Part shown: positions 1-10,783 of the stretch, in pieces
Position numbering within the stretch: position 1 is the first letter of the stretch
Layout: each line of letters begins with the position of its first letter
DNA from: Methylobacterium durans
GTDB lineage: Bacteria; Pseudomonadota; Alphaproteobacteria; Rhizobiales; Beijerinckiaceae
NCBI RefSeq assembly: GCF_003173715.1
Contig: NZ_CP029550.1
Span: 4,015,501-4,079,500 of the forward strand
Direction: 5' to 3'
Length of the DNA: 64,000 nucleotides
Translations under genes and position numbers: made by a program
Notes under the pieces: generated by a model
What the model was told of the DNA's origin: nothing
The model's input: the letters and a program-made list of their open reading frames with translations, nothing else
Database searches by the model: none

Positions 1-1197
1 CTCCTGCGCCGCGTCGGGTTCTTCGGCCTGTTCGTGATCATCCCGGTCGTCGCACAGGTCGGCCGCCGCGCGACCGTCGTGCTGACGCCGATCGCCATCG
101 TGCTGCTGATCCTCGCGAGCGCCCTCGACGGGCGCCAGCGCCCGCTGAGACCGGCGATCTCCGCGCTCGTGCGCTCGCCCGCCTTCCTGGCGGGCTCCCT
201 CGTGATCCTGTGGGCAGCGCTGTCGCTCGCCTGGACGCCGTTCCTCGGCTCCGCCGCCGAGCGCGTGCTCAACCTTCTGGCGACGATCCTGCTGACGCTC
301 GCGGGGTACCTCGCCCTGCCGGACAGGATGCGCTCGGCAAACCTCTACCTGCTGCCCCTCGGCGTCACCGCGGGCGGCATCGTGGCGGTCATGATCGGAT
401 TGTTCGGGGATGCCCTGGTCCGGAGCGGCGCGGAGGACGACCAGATCCTCGATCGCGGCCTGATCATGCTGGCGCTGCTCGTCTGGCCCGCCATCGCCTG
501 GCTGCGCTCGCGGCACCGAGACCGGGAGGCGCTGGTCACCGCGCTGATCGTGGCCGCGGCCATAGCCGCCTCGCCTAAGGCGACGCAGATCATCGCCCTC
601 ACGATCGGCGCCGCCGCGTTCCTGCTGACGACCGTCAGCCCGCGCATCGGTGTCGCCGTCACGGCCGGGATCACGGCCGCGCTCCTCGCGCTCGCTCCGC
701 TGATCCCCTTCGTCGGACGGCCGATCGGAGCGACGCTGCTCGGATCGGGGCATCCGGGCGTGCTCTCGCTCAAGGCGTGGCAGAAGGTGGTCACCTCCGA
801 GCCGGTCCGGCTCGTCACCGGTCACGGCTTCGAGACGGCTCTGCGCGGGCGCGCTTACAACCTGCTGCCTGGGAATGCGCCGAGTACGATGCTGTTCGAG
901 CTGTGGTACGAACTCGGCATCGTCGGGGCCCTGGCGGCGGCCTACGCCCTCTACATCTCGATCCACCGGATCGGGCGGGACGCCCCGGCCCTGGCGCCGG
1001 GTGCGATGGCGGCCATCGCCACCGCCTACACGATCGCCTGCATCGGCATCGGGCTCGCCGTGATGTGGTGGTTCACGACGCTGACCGTGGCGATCCTCGT
1101 CTTCGTCTCGATCCAGCGGGGCCAGTTCCGCTCGCGCCGGCCCAAGATAAGCCTCCTGCGGCGCATCCGCGAGGATCGCGAGGCGGGCGCGGCTTGA
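1..1197 (+). CDS. O-antigen ligase-like polytopic membrane protein (5' end outside window)
   Basis: The reading frame is open from base 1 and reads Leu-Leu-Arg-Arg-Val-Gly before the first possible start, a GTG at base 34, so the gene probably begins upstream of the window. About 398 residues are visible, almost all in hydrophobic segments of 18-22 residues (roughly ten). Near the C-terminus a Phe-Glu-Leu-Trp-Tyr-Glu-Leu-Gly-Ile-Val-Gly stretch precedes a last set of membrane helices, as in the Wzy/WaaL (O-antigen ligase/polymerase) superfamily, whose members join or polymerise surface polysaccharide at the periplasmic face of the inner membrane. Family assignment rests on topology and this motif only. 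It converges on the next gene with 3 bases between the stop codons. Confidence 0.65.
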   Translation, partial: LLRRVGFFGLFVIIPVVAQVGRRATVVLTPIAIVLLILASALDGRQRPLRPAISALVRSPAFLAGSLVILWAALSLAWTPFLGSAAERVLNLLATILLTLAGYLALPDRMRSANLYLLPLGVTAGGIVAVMIGLFGDALVRSGAEDDQILDRGLIMLALLVWPAIAWLRSRHRDREALVTALIVAAAIAASPKATQIIALTIGAAAFLLTTVSPRIGVAVTAGITAALLALAPLIPFVGRPIGATLLGSGHPGVLSLKAWQKVVTSEPVRLVTGHGFETALRGRAYNLLPGNAPSTMLFELWYELGIVGALAAAYALYISIHRIGRDAPALAPGAMAAIATAYTIACIGIGLAVMWWFTTLTVAILVFVSIQRGQFRSRRPKISLLRRIREDREAGAA

Positions 1198-1200
1198 GGC

Positions 1201-1611
1201 TCAGGACGCGTCGGCGGCCGCCTCGATCGCCTCCATGTCGGCGTCGGAGAGGCCGAAATGGTGGCCGATCTCGTGAACGAGGACATGGGTGACGAGATGG
1301 CCGAGGGTCTCGTCGTGCTCCGCCCAGTAATCGAGGAGCGGCCTCCGATAGAGCCAGACCATGTTTGGCATCTGCCCCGTCGCGACCTCGCCGGATTGTG
1401 CGAGCCCCACGCCGCGGAACAACCCGAGCAGGTCGAACTCGCTCTCGCACTGCATCTCGGTCAGCGTCTCCTCGTCGGGAAAATCGTCGACGAGAATCTG
1501 CACGCCCGCACTCAGCCTGCGGAATGCGTCCGGCAGGCGCTCGAAGGCGGAGACGGCGAGTTCCTCGATCTCGGCGAGGCTCGGGGCCTTGGCGGCGTCG
1601 AGTGCGCTCAC
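1201..1611 (-). CDS. Zincin-like metallopeptidase family protein
   Basis: A 136-residue protein with an HEIGHHFG motif (His113, Glu114, His117), the zinc-binding and catalytic HExxH signature of the small bacterial zincin family (PF06262-type). There is no signal peptide, so it should be cytoplasmic. The GTG start overlaps the stop codon of the upstream nucleotidase gene by four bases (GTGA), indicating translational coupling in the argB-nucleotidase-peptidase minus-strand series. The substrate of this family is unknown to me. Confidence 0.85.
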   Translation of the reverse strand: MSALDAAKAPSLAEIEELAVSAFERLPDAFRRLSAGVQILVDDFPDEETLTEMQCESEFDLLGLFRGVGLAQSGEVATGQMPNMVWLYRRPLLDYWAEHDETLGHLVTHVLVHEIGHHFGLSDADMEAIEAAADAS

Positions 1612-2351
1612 GCGGCCTGTCCCGCGCCCTTCTCGGGCAGCACTTGCTCGGCGAGAAACCCCGCGAGATCGTTCGTGATGTAGTCGATATGCGGCTCCTT
1701 GACCGCCTCCTGCTCGAACCGCTCGCGGAACGGGTCGAGGACGGGCGGGACCACCAGCACCGTCGCCATGCCGAGATCGTGCGGCACCAGCAGGTTGCGG
1801 GCGATGTCCTCGAACAGGGCAGAGCGGCGCGGATCGACGCCGTGACGGTCCAGGAAGCGCTCGTAGGTGGAGCGCTCCGGCTTCGGCACGAAGTCCGCGG
1901 CCGCGATGTCGAACACATCCTCGAAATGGTCGAGGATGCCGAGCTTGGCCGCGACGTTCTCCGCGTGGCGGCGCGATCCGTTCGTCAGGATGAGCTTGCG
2001 CCCCGGAAGCCGCTCGATCGCGCTGCCCAGCGCCGGATCGAGCTTGATCGTGGAGTGGTCGATGTCGTGGGCGAAATCGAGGAAGTCGTGCGGTTCCACC
2101 CCGTCCTCGATCATCAGCGCCTTCAGGGTCGTCCCGTAGCGATGGTAGAAGTGCTTCTGCAGGGCGCGGGCGGAGAGCCCATCGAGCCCGTAGAGGCGCA
2201 TGACGTAGAGGGTGATGCGCTCGTCCACCTGCGGCCAGACCCGCGCGTCGCTCGGATAGAGCGTGTTGTCGAGGTCGAACACCCAGGTGTCGACGCCATC
2301 GAAACGTCGCGCGTCGGTGGTGGTGAAGTGGCTGTGGTCCGGAGAGAACAA
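1608..2351 (-). CDS. HAD-family pyrimidine 5'-nucleotidase
   Basis: A 247-residue haloacid dehalogenase-superfamily hydrolase. Motif I is FDLDNTLYPS with the nucleophile Asp26 and Asp28; motif II is LTNGS; motif III Lys-Pro lies before a FEDIARN motif IV. This matches the SDT1-like pyrimidine 5'-nucleotidases that dephosphorylate UMP/CMP or related phosphates. The start used is a TTG at 2351; no upstream in-frame ATG or GTG is evident and motif I follows closely, so the N-terminus is about right but the exact start is uncertain. It overlaps the following metallopeptidase gene by four bases and lies downstream of argB beyond a terminator-like hairpin. Confidence 0.85.
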   Translation of the reverse strand: MFSPDHSHFTTTDARRFDGVDTWVFDLDNTLYPSDARVWPQVDERITLYVMRLYGLDGLSARALQKHFYHRYGTTLKALMIEDGVEPHDFLDFAHDIDHSTIKLDPALGSAIERLPGRKLILTNGSRRHAENVAAKLGILDHFEDVFDIAAADFVPKPERSTYERFLDRHGVDPRRSALFEDIARNLLVPHDLGMATVLVVPPVLDPFRERFEQEAVKEPHIDYITNDLAGFLAEQVLPEKGAGQAA

Positions 2352-2420
2352 GGGTCGGAGCGCTTCAGCTTGAGACGCCGTGAGGCGTGGGCCGGGCTCC
2401 TTAAGATGGACGCCTTGACC

Positions 2421-2453
2421 GCAAAAGGAAAGCGGCCGGGCGAAACCCGGCCG
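2421..2453 (-). terminator. Probable intrinsic terminator of argB
   Basis: An 8-bp perfect stem (CGGCCGGG with CCCGGCCG) closes a 5-base loop at 2433-2453. On the minus strand it is followed by a T-rich run (CTTTCCTTTTGC). It sits just after the argB stop codon and before the nucleotidase gene, so the nucleotidase-peptidase pair may be partly uncoupled from argB. Confidence 0.7.
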
Positions 2454-2475
2454 TTCCGCCGCGGAGCGCTCCGCA

Positions 2476-3369
2476 TCACCGCCTGCGGATAAGGGTGCCG
2501 GCGCCGTAATCCGTGAACAGCTCGAGCAGCACGGCGTGGTTCACCTTGCCATCGAGGATGACGACCGCCTCGACGCCCTGGTCAATCGCGTAGATGCAGG
2601 TCTCGACCTTGGGGATCATCCCGCCCGTGATGGTGCCGTCGGCGATGAGGCGCCTGCAATCCTCGACGGTCAGTTCGGGAATCAGGTTCTTGTCCTTGTC
2701 GAGGACGCCCGGCACGTCGGTGAGGAGCAGCAGCCGCTTCGCCCGCAGCGCCCCCGCGATGGCGCCCGCGAAGGTATCGGCGTTGACGTTGTAGGTCTGG
2801 CCGTCCGCTCCGTAGGCGACCGGGGCGAGGACGGGGATCAGCTCCGCCTTCAGCACCGCGTCGAGGACGCCGCGCTCGACGTGGTCAGGCTCGCCCACGA
2901 GACCGAGATCGAGGGCTTTCTCGACCTGACTCTCCGGATCCTTCACGGTCCGCATCGCGCGCTTGGCGCGAACCATGTTGCCGTCCTTGCCGCACAGGCC
3001 GATGGCCCGGCCGCCCTCGGCGGAGATCCAGCCGACGATCTGCTTGTTGATCGAGCCGGCGAGAACCATCTCGACGACCTCGACGGTGGGTTCGTCCGTG
3101 ACGCGCAGGCCGCCGCGGAACTCCGACTGGATGCCGAGCCGCTCCAGCATCCGGCCGATCTGCGGACCGCCGCCATGCACGACGATCGGCTTCAGGCCGG
3201 ATTGCTCCAGGAGAACGACGTCCTCCGCGAAGTCCTCGGCCGCCGCACGATCGCCCATGGCGTGGCCGCCGTACTTGATGACCACGATCTCCTGATCGTA
3301 GCGCTGCATGTGCGGCAGGGCCTGGGCCAGGACTTCGGCACGCACGTGCACGTTCGGAAGATCGGTCAT
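2476..3369 (-). CDS. argB: Acetylglutamate kinase
   Basis: A 297-residue amino-acid kinase that phosphorylates N-acetyl-L-glutamate in the second step of arginine synthesis. Seen: [11 protein letters not shown] near residue 30 (ATP-binding Lys and Gly), [10 protein letters not shown] (substrate loop), [12 protein letters not shown] and a C-terminal [10 protein letters not shown] segment, all typical of ArgB. Length fits the family. The ATG at 3369 is preceded by an AGAGG ribosome-binding site. In many relatives argB follows engB; here it is 12 kb away from engB, beside a nucleotidase gene. Confidence 0.97.
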   Translation of the reverse strand: MTDLPNVHVRAEVLAQALPHMQRYDQEIVVIKYGGHAMGDRAAAEDFAEDVVLLEQSGLKPIVVHGGGPQIGRMLERLGIQSEFRGGLRVTDEPTVEVVEMVLAGSINKQIVGWISAEGGRAIGLCGKDGNMVRAKRAMRTVKDPESQVEKALDLGLVGEPDHVERGVLDAVLKAELIPVLAPVAYGADGQTYNVNADTFAGAIAGALRAKRLLLLTDVPGVLDKDKNLIPELTVEDCRRLIADGTITGGMIPKVETCIYAIDQGVEAVVILDGKVNHAVLLELFTDYGAGTLIRRR

Positions 3370-3700
3370 CGCAGCCTCTGAGAACCGGAGCGAGGGACTT
3401 CGGATGCGCGCGGGCTTCTACATGACGCGGAGCCCCCTGCGAAGCCTGCCCGGCGAGAAATGCCGGACCCGTCGATAGCGCGCGTCTGAGCCTGCGGGCG
3501 ACACCGGGAGCCGAAGCACGTTGAGCGAGCGTCCTCTTCAGCTCTGCCCAGTCGCCGCGGCGAAATTTCTACACTGGAATTCCGGGAGGCAAATTCAATT
3601 GTATCTTCCGAGTTAGTCGGTATTGACCACTAAGAGTTGTAATCATGCGATTGATCTGGCGAACTTTCATTTGTAAACGTGTTGTTAACCATATCAGCGA
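3370..3700. other. Intergenic region, AT-rich on its right half
   Basis: 331 bases between divergent argB and the small gene at 3701. No convincing coding sequence on either strand. The right half is markedly AT-rich for this genome and contains a TTGACC hexamer at 3623-3628 with only a poor -10 match 17 bases later, a GGAATTCC palindrome near 3578, and a GTTAACC just before 3701. It most likely holds the promoters for both neighbours. Confidence 0.5.
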
Positions 3701-3943
3701 ATGCTGTCAGGGCCAAACAGGACAACACATCCGATGCTCAACGCCGATCCGCTGCTGACCCGCCCGACCTTGACCAGCCCGACGCTGCTCTCCACCGCCC
3801 TCGACGGCATCCGCCTGAAAGCCGCCACCTCCGCCGAACTCTGGCACCTGCTAACCCAGAACTTCACCGTCGACCTCGACGCCGTGGCTGCGCTGGTCCC
3901 TGCGGAAGAGCCGGAGCCGGCTTGGCTGAGCGTCCGCGACTGA
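3701..3943 (+). CDS. Small hypothetical protein (80 aa)
   Basis: An 80-residue protein I do not recognise. It is rich in Thr, Leu, Ala and Pro, has no membrane segment or signal peptide, and ends with an acidic Glu-Glu-Pro-Glu-Pro stretch. A second ATG 33 bases in would give a 69-residue product; neither start has a strong ribosome-binding site. The support for coding is the AT-rich promoter-like region in front and the lack of any competing gene on the other strand. Confidence 0.45.
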   Translation: MLSGPNRTTHPMLNADPLLTRPTLTSPTLLSTALDGIRLKAATSAELWHLLTQNFTVDLDAVAALVPAEEPEPAWLSVRD

Positions 3944-4129
3944 GCATCGGCGCCAGCGTGTGACTGGCGGTTTCCGATCACGCCAAAAACGGTATCGATC
4001 GAACCGGCACATCGCGTGCTTCTTCGATCAAGAAGGACAGTGAGGACACGCCGAAGGCAACAATCACGCGGCGGCTCGAACGCCAGAGCACAACCGCGGA
4101 CCTTTCGAACCACGATCAAGGGGTCCGTC

Positions 4130-4375
4130 ATGCCTGAACTGCTCTCTGTTGCCCTCGTCTGCGCCGGAACGCTGCTGGCCCAGGATTCCTCCCGCGAAAC
4201 TGCCCTAGACGTCATCATCATGCCCGCGCGCACGCCGATGGAATGCATGCTGCAGGCCCAGACCGTGGCCGCGGCCGCTGGGTTGCCCGGTGGCGATCAG
4301 CGCTACCTCAAGATCGCCTGCGAGCGCCGCCACGTCGAAGCGGAACCGGTGCGCACGGCGCGACACGGCTCCTGA
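4130..4375 (+). CDS. Small exported hypothetical protein (81 aa)
   Basis: The frame is open further upstream, but the ATG at 4130 follows a GGGG-containing ribosome-binding site and gives a hydrophobic N-terminus that can act as a short signal or anchor. Two cysteines remain in the mature part, one in a PMECMLQAQ segment and one in LKIACERR. This spacing resembles many small rhizobial periplasmic proteins of unknown function with a Cys-Met pair and a C-terminal Cys. Function unknown. Confidence 0.5.
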   Translation: MPELLSVALVCAGTLLAQDSSRETALDVIIMPARTPMECMLQAQTVAAAAGLPGGDQRYLKIACERRHVEAEPVRTARHGS

Positions 4376-4402
4376 TCGGCAGCGAGCGAGGAGAGGGGCG
4401 CC

Positions 4403-5179
4403 TCAGCCGATCACGGTGAGGGCGTCGCCCACCCGCAATGTGCCGCCCGCGACGATCTCCGCGTAGACGCCGCAATCGCGATGGCCGAGATGCCGGTCGA
4501 GGGTCCAGGGGATCTCAAGATCGCGTTGCCCGGTCACCGGATCGACATTCGTGGCGGCACAGCGCTCGGTTCGCTTCGTCACCCGGAGGCGCACGCCGTC
4601 CGGGGCTTCGAGCAGAGCGCCGACTATGCCGAGCTCGGCCCAGGGTTCCAGCCCCTCCACGAGCAGGTTGCCGCGGAAGCGCAGCGGATCGACGGGTCGA
4701 TCGAGCATCGCCTCGACCGCTCGCACGCTGGCGAGATTGATGATCGATACGAAACCGGTCCGGGAATCGGTGAAGCGGTACTGCTCCGGAGCCGTCAGCA
4801 CGCGCGGCTCACCGCGGAGCGACCCGGGCATGAACCGGCGTAGGAAATCCTCCAGAGCGGCGCGGCCCTCCGCGGTCGCGAGTTCCGCCGCGAAGCGCTC
4901 GCCGCCGCCCTCGACATGGAGCGTCGCCGTCGCGTCGTCGTAGCGCGTCCGGAGCTGTGCCAGTGCCTCGTCCCGCATCAGCATCAGGTACTTGATCTTG
5001 GGCAGGTGGCGCGGCGCCACTGTATTGAAGCCGGACGGGCCGTTCTCGATGGCGTAGAGCCGGTCGCCGGGAAAGTAGCCGCTCGTTTCCAGGCTCGCCG
5101 CATCGAGCGGTTCCGGACTGAGGCCCTTCACCGGGTAGCGGTAGAGGGCGGACAGGTGGAGGGTCGGTCGCTGAGCCAT
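4403..5179 (-). CDS. MOSC domain-containing protein
   Basis: A 258-residue protein with an N-terminal MOSC_N-like beta-barrel (LSALYRYPVKGLSPEPL) and a C-terminal MOSC domain carrying the conserved cysteine in ERCAATNVDP, followed by DLEIPWTL and GHRDCGVYAEI. MOSC proteins carry sulfur or molybdenum-cofactor intermediates, or reduce N-hydroxylated compounds (YcbX/mARC type); the N-terminal extension fits the latter. The ATG at 5179 is chosen because the barrel motif begins about ten residues later; the frame is open further upstream, but that part has random-looking composition. Confidence 0.88.
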   Translation of the reverse strand: MAQRPTLHLSALYRYPVKGLSPEPLDAASLETSGYFPGDRLYAIENGPSGFNTVAPRHLPKIKYLMLMRDEALAQLRTRYDDATATLHVEGGGERFAAELATAEGRAALEDFLRRFMPGSLRGEPRVLTAPEQYRFTDSRTGFVSIINLASVRAVEAMLDRPVDPLRFRGNLLVEGLEPWAELGIVGALLEAPDGVRLRVTKRTERCAATNVDPVTGQRDLEIPWTLDRHLGHRDCGVYAEIVAGGTLRVGDALTVIG

Positions 5180-5228
5180 GTGCGAAGCGTGACCCTGAAA
5201 TTCATCGGCACGCAAGCCTCGCCCGGGC

Positions 5229-5260
5229 CCTTGTGGTGCCGATTTGCAACACCACATCCC
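5229..5260 (+). promoter_or_regulatory. Weak candidate heat-shock (RpoH) promoter for clpB
   Basis: A CTTGTG hexamer begins at 5230, with CCACAT about 16 bases further on. This loosely resembles the alphaproteobacterial RpoH pattern CTTG-N17-CCATAT. It lies about 120 bases before the clpB start. The match is poor; clpB is known to be RpoH-controlled in the class, which is the main reason to list it. Confidence 0.2.
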
Positions 5261-5378
5261 GGAGACTGGCGGCCTGGTGGCGCCGGGATCCTCTGCGGCA
5301 TGAGCCGGAGGACGGCGTTTCGGCGAGGCCGTGCCGCGTGGCGGGCGGCGGATCGCCGATACGGGGAGGTGCAGACAC

Positions 5379-8009
<2,631 letters not shown>

Positions 8010-8018
8010 ATGCGACCT

Positions 8019-8057
8019 GCCCCGGCAATCCGAAGTGGATCGCCGGGGCTTTTCTTT
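8019..8057 (+). terminator. Intrinsic terminator after clpB
   Basis: A perfect 8-bp stem (GCCCCGGC / GCCGGGGC) with a 15-base loop, followed at once by TTTTCTTT, ten bases after the clpB stop codon. Confidence 0.85.
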
Positions 8058-8086
8058 GCGCTCCCGCGCGGGAACAGTGCGGGACG

Positions 8087-8770
8087 ATGACCGACGTTCT
8101 CACCTACGCCATCGGCGACATTCACGGCTGCTGCGATCTTCTGGACGCCCTTCTCGCGAAGATCGAGGCGCACCGGGCAGGCAGGCCGCACCGTCTTGTC
8201 TTCCTCGGCGATTACATCGACCGCGGCCCCGACAGCGCGGGCGTCATCCGGATGGTACGGCGTCTGCACTGGAGCGACCCCGAACGCGTCACCTGCCTCA
8301 TCGGAAACCACGAGGCGATGCTGCTCGCCTGCCTGCACACGCCGGGCGCCACAGAGCATTGGCTGCGCAATGGCGGCGGCGAGACGCTCGCCTCATTCGG
8401 CCTCGATGCGATCGAGGATTTCCCGGGCGACGTGCTCGACTGGATCGAGACGCTTCCCAGCGTGCACGCGGACGCGCAGCGCTGGTATGTCCACGCGGGA
8501 TTCCGTCCGGGCTGCACGCCGCCCGACCCCGACATTCAGAACCGGATCTGGATCCGAGAGCCGTTTCTGTCCGAGGATTTCGATTTCGGCCGGCACGTGG
8601 TGCACGGCCACACGCCGCTGACCTCGGGCGAGCCCGACGTGCTGCGCCACCGGACGAACCTCGACACGGCCGCCATCTACGGCGGCGCGCTGACGGCGGG
8701 CGTCTTCAACGACGCACAGGGTCCGGCCATCGACTTTCTGAGTGTTTCCGCGCGCCGCTACGAGGGCTGA
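8087..8770 (+). CDS. Metallophosphoesterase, PPP-type serine/threonine phosphatase family
   Basis: A 227-residue protein with the three signature blocks of the calcineurin-like/PPP family: GDIHGC (residues 10-15), GDYIDRGPDS (41-50) and GNHE (73-76), plus a later VVHGHTP histidine motif. Members dephosphorylate phosphoproteins or dinucleoside polyphosphates with two metal ions; the length and the GDYIDRG form fit the bacterial protein phosphatase (PphA-like) group better than ApaH. It follows the clpB terminator and so should have its own promoter. Confidence 0.88.
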   Translation: MTDVLTYAIGDIHGCCDLLDALLAKIEAHRAGRPHRLVFLGDYIDRGPDSAGVIRMVRRLHWSDPERVTCLIGNHEAMLLACLHTPGATEHWLRNGGGETLASFGLDAIEDFPGDVLDWIETLPSVHADAQRWYVHAGFRPGCTPPDPDIQNRIWIREPFLSEDFDFGRHVVHGHTPLTSGEPDVLRHRTNLDTAAIYGGALTAGVFNDAQGPAIDFLSVSARRYEG

Positions 8771-8989
8771 CGTCCCGGCCTCGCAATGCCGGGCAAGCTT
8801 GGCCGCGACCTCATGTCGGATGATAGAGTTAGCGGATAACGCACTCCAATGGCGTGTATTTATGCGCCTGCTTCGACAGAAACTTGGAAGATATTGAGAT
8901 TGTATGCTTGGGTACCAAACATCACAAATCTTTGCTGTGCCGCCTTTTTGCCGCAATTGATTTTTGTAAAGCCAAACCTTCATTTGTTA

Positions 8990-9004
8990 TTAACTGAGGA
9001 TTAA
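8990..9004 (+). promoter_or_regulatory. Exact CtrA-type box overlapping the ribosome-binding site of the GH114-like gene
   Basis: TTAA at 8990-8993, seven bases (CTGAGGA), then TTAA at 9001-9004, an exact match to the alphaproteobacterial CtrA full site TTAA-N7-TTAA. The spacer contains the GAGGA ribosome-binding site of the gene starting at 9005. Whether it is bound is inference. Confidence 0.4.
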
Positions 9005-10195
9005 ATGCCGAAAACTGGCCTCTATCTTCTGCAGGGCATCGCTCCCGCGCAGGTTGCCGCCTCGCCCTTCGACGTTCGCGTGATCGACGCCTACGACGAG
9101 AACGGCACGCTCTGGACGCGGGATCAGGTGACCCAGATGGGAGGCGGTTCGGCGGACCCGCATCTGCTGCTGGGCTATTTCAGCATCGGCGAGGCGGAGA
9201 CCTACCGCGATTACTTTAAAACGATTCCGGCCGCGGCGATCGGACCGGAGAACCCGCAATGGGAAGGGAACTTCGAGGTCGCCTTCTGGACCGACGCCTG
9301 GAAGCAGGTCGCGACCCGCTACGTCGATAACCTGATCAAGGCGGGCTACGACGGCGCCTATTTCGACGTGGTCGACGAGTATCAGACCGCTTGGGCGAAG
9401 GGCCAAGTCGCAAACCCGGGACAGGCCATGGCGGACCTCGTCAAGTACCTCGCGGACTACGCGCATGCCCAGAATCCGAATTTCAAGATCTGGGCGAACA
9501 ATGCCGAGGAGCTTCTGACGAACGATACCTATTTCAACGCCATCGATGGGATGTTCAAAGAGAACCTCTACTACACTGATTCCGGCCAGAAGCAGCCGGC
9601 GGACGAGACCGTATATAGTCTCGACCTCATGAACAAGATGGTCGCCGCCGGAAAGGATGTCATCGCGATCGAGTACGTCAGCGGCTCGGAGAAGGTCGCG
9701 GACGTGCACGCGCAGGCCGATCGCGATGGGCTCGGCAGCTACGTGGCCCATCTCGACCTAGACGGCATCGATTATGAGGGCGTGCGCCCCGGCGACGGCG
9801 CGGGCATCCCCGCAACTCCGGCCGAGCCGGTCGCCCCCGCTCCGGTCGATCCGACCACGAGCCCCGACACGCCCGCATCGGGAACGCCGCCGACGACCGG
9901 CGCGACCGATCCCGACGATTCCGGGACCGGCACGCAGGGCGGGGCGGCGCCGCAGAGCGGTACCGACGACCACCCGCATGCGGGTCGCCACCATGGACAC
10001 GAGACCGGTTCAAAGGGGCACGACCCGCTCGCGAGCGGCGACGATTCCTTTGTGTTCCGCGGTTCAGGCGATCATTGCGGCTCTGGACGTGGACAGCAGG
10101 CGGCTGCCGAGAGCGAGGCCGGCCAGGACCCGATGAGCCTGTACCTGCAGCATAGCTGGGGCGGCCATCATCACGGCCACCACGACCACGCCTGA
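9005..10195 (+). CDS. GH114-like (endo-alpha-1,4-polygalactosaminidase family) protein with disordered His-rich tail
   Basis: 396 residues. Residues 5-260 look like the GH114/TM1410 barrel fold: HLLLGYFSIGEAETYRDYF (Glu63), then GYDGAYFDVVDEY near 114-126 with acidic residues at the expected catalytic strand end (Asp121, Asp124, Glu125). Known members cut galactosamine-containing polysaccharide. A Pro/Thr/Ala-rich linker (266-320) follows, then a Gly/Asp patch SGDDSFVFRG (344-353) and a tail ending in alternating His and Gly. There is no N-terminal signal peptide, so if exported it would need another route; SGDDSFVF resembles motifs near the C-termini of type I-secreted proteins. A GAGGA ribosome-binding site supports the ATG at 9005. 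It converges on the acetyltransferase gene. Confidence 0.65.
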   Translation: MPKTGLYLLQGIAPAQVAASPFDVRVIDAYDENGTLWTRDQVTQMGGGSADPHLLLGYFSIGEAETYRDYFKTIPAAAIGPENPQWEGNFEVAFWTDAWKQVATRYVDNLIKAGYDGAYFDVVDEYQTAWAKGQVANPGQAMADLVKYLADYAHAQNPNFKIWANNAEELLTNDTYFNAIDGMFKENLYYTDSGQKQPADETVYSLDLMNKMVAAGKDVIAIEYVSGSEKVADVHAQADRDGLGSYVAHLDLDGIDYEGVRPGDGAGIPATPAEPVAPAPVDPTTSPDTPASGTPPTTGATDPDDSGTGTQGGAAPQSGTDDHPHAGRHHGHETGSKGHDPLASGDDSFVFRGSGDHCGSGRGQQAAAESEAGQDPMSLYLQHSWGGHHHGHHDHA

Positions 10196-10219
10196 CCAGA
10201 CCTCGGTCGAACCCAGAGG

Positions 10220-10783
10220 TCAGCCGGATCGCGACGGGACCGACCGAGCGGGATTGCCGACCACGGTCATCCCCGCCGGAACGTCCCGCGCAACGACGCT
10301 TCCAGCTCCAATGATCGCGTCATCGCCGACGGTGACGCCGGGAAGAATCATCGCGCCGCCGCCGATCCAGACATTGCGCCCGATCGTGATGGACCGCCCG
10401 AACTCCAACCCTGACCGCCGAACCTCCGGGTCGCGCGGATGGTCGGCGGTCAGGATCTGCACGAGTGGCCCGATCTGCGTGCCCTCGCCGATCCGCACGG
10501 AAACGACGTCAAGGATCACACAGTTGAAGTTGAGGAAGACACCGGGTCCGAGCGCGATGTTGTAGCCGTAATCGCAGAAGAAGGGCGGCCGGATCACAGC
10601 ATCCGCCCCCACCTCGGCCAGACGCTCGGCGAGCAATCTGCGGCGATCCGCCGTCGCCAGCGCCAGCGACGCGTTGTAGCGCACGAGCCAAGCCCGCGTT
10701 TCCGCGAGATCGACCTGAAGCTCGGGGCAGCCCGCATGGTAGAGTTCACCTGCGAGCATCTTCTCCTTCTCGGTCCGGATCAT
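10220..10783 (-). CDS. Sugar O-acetyltransferase, left-handed beta-helix (Maa/NodL-like)
   Basis: From the ATG at 10783 the product is 187 residues, the usual size of maltose acetyltransferase/NodL-type enzymes, and begins with the typical MIRTEKEKMLAGELY segment. Hexapeptide repeats follow (for example FGRSITIGRNVWIGGG and GVTVGDDAIIGAGSVVARDV), and the catalytic His lies in LTADHP. It should transfer acetyl from acetyl-CoA to the 6-hydroxyl of a sugar. An in-frame extension upstream to 10921 is rejected because the family start matches exactly. Confidence 0.92.
   Translation of the reverse strand: MIRTEKEKMLAGELYHAGCPELQVDLAETRAWLVRYNASLALATADRRRLLAERLAEVGADAVIRPPFFCDYGYNIALGPGVFLNFNCVILDVVSVRIGEGTQIGPLVQILTADHPRDPEVRRSGLEFGRSITIGRNVWIGGGAMILPGVTVGDDAIIGAGSVVARDVPAGMTVVGNPARSVPSRSG

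Noticed and set aside
3687..3700. GTTAACC before the gene at 3701 as a CtrA box
   Set aside because: The upstream half-site at the right distance is TAAA instead of TTAA, so it is an imperfect match not worth calling.
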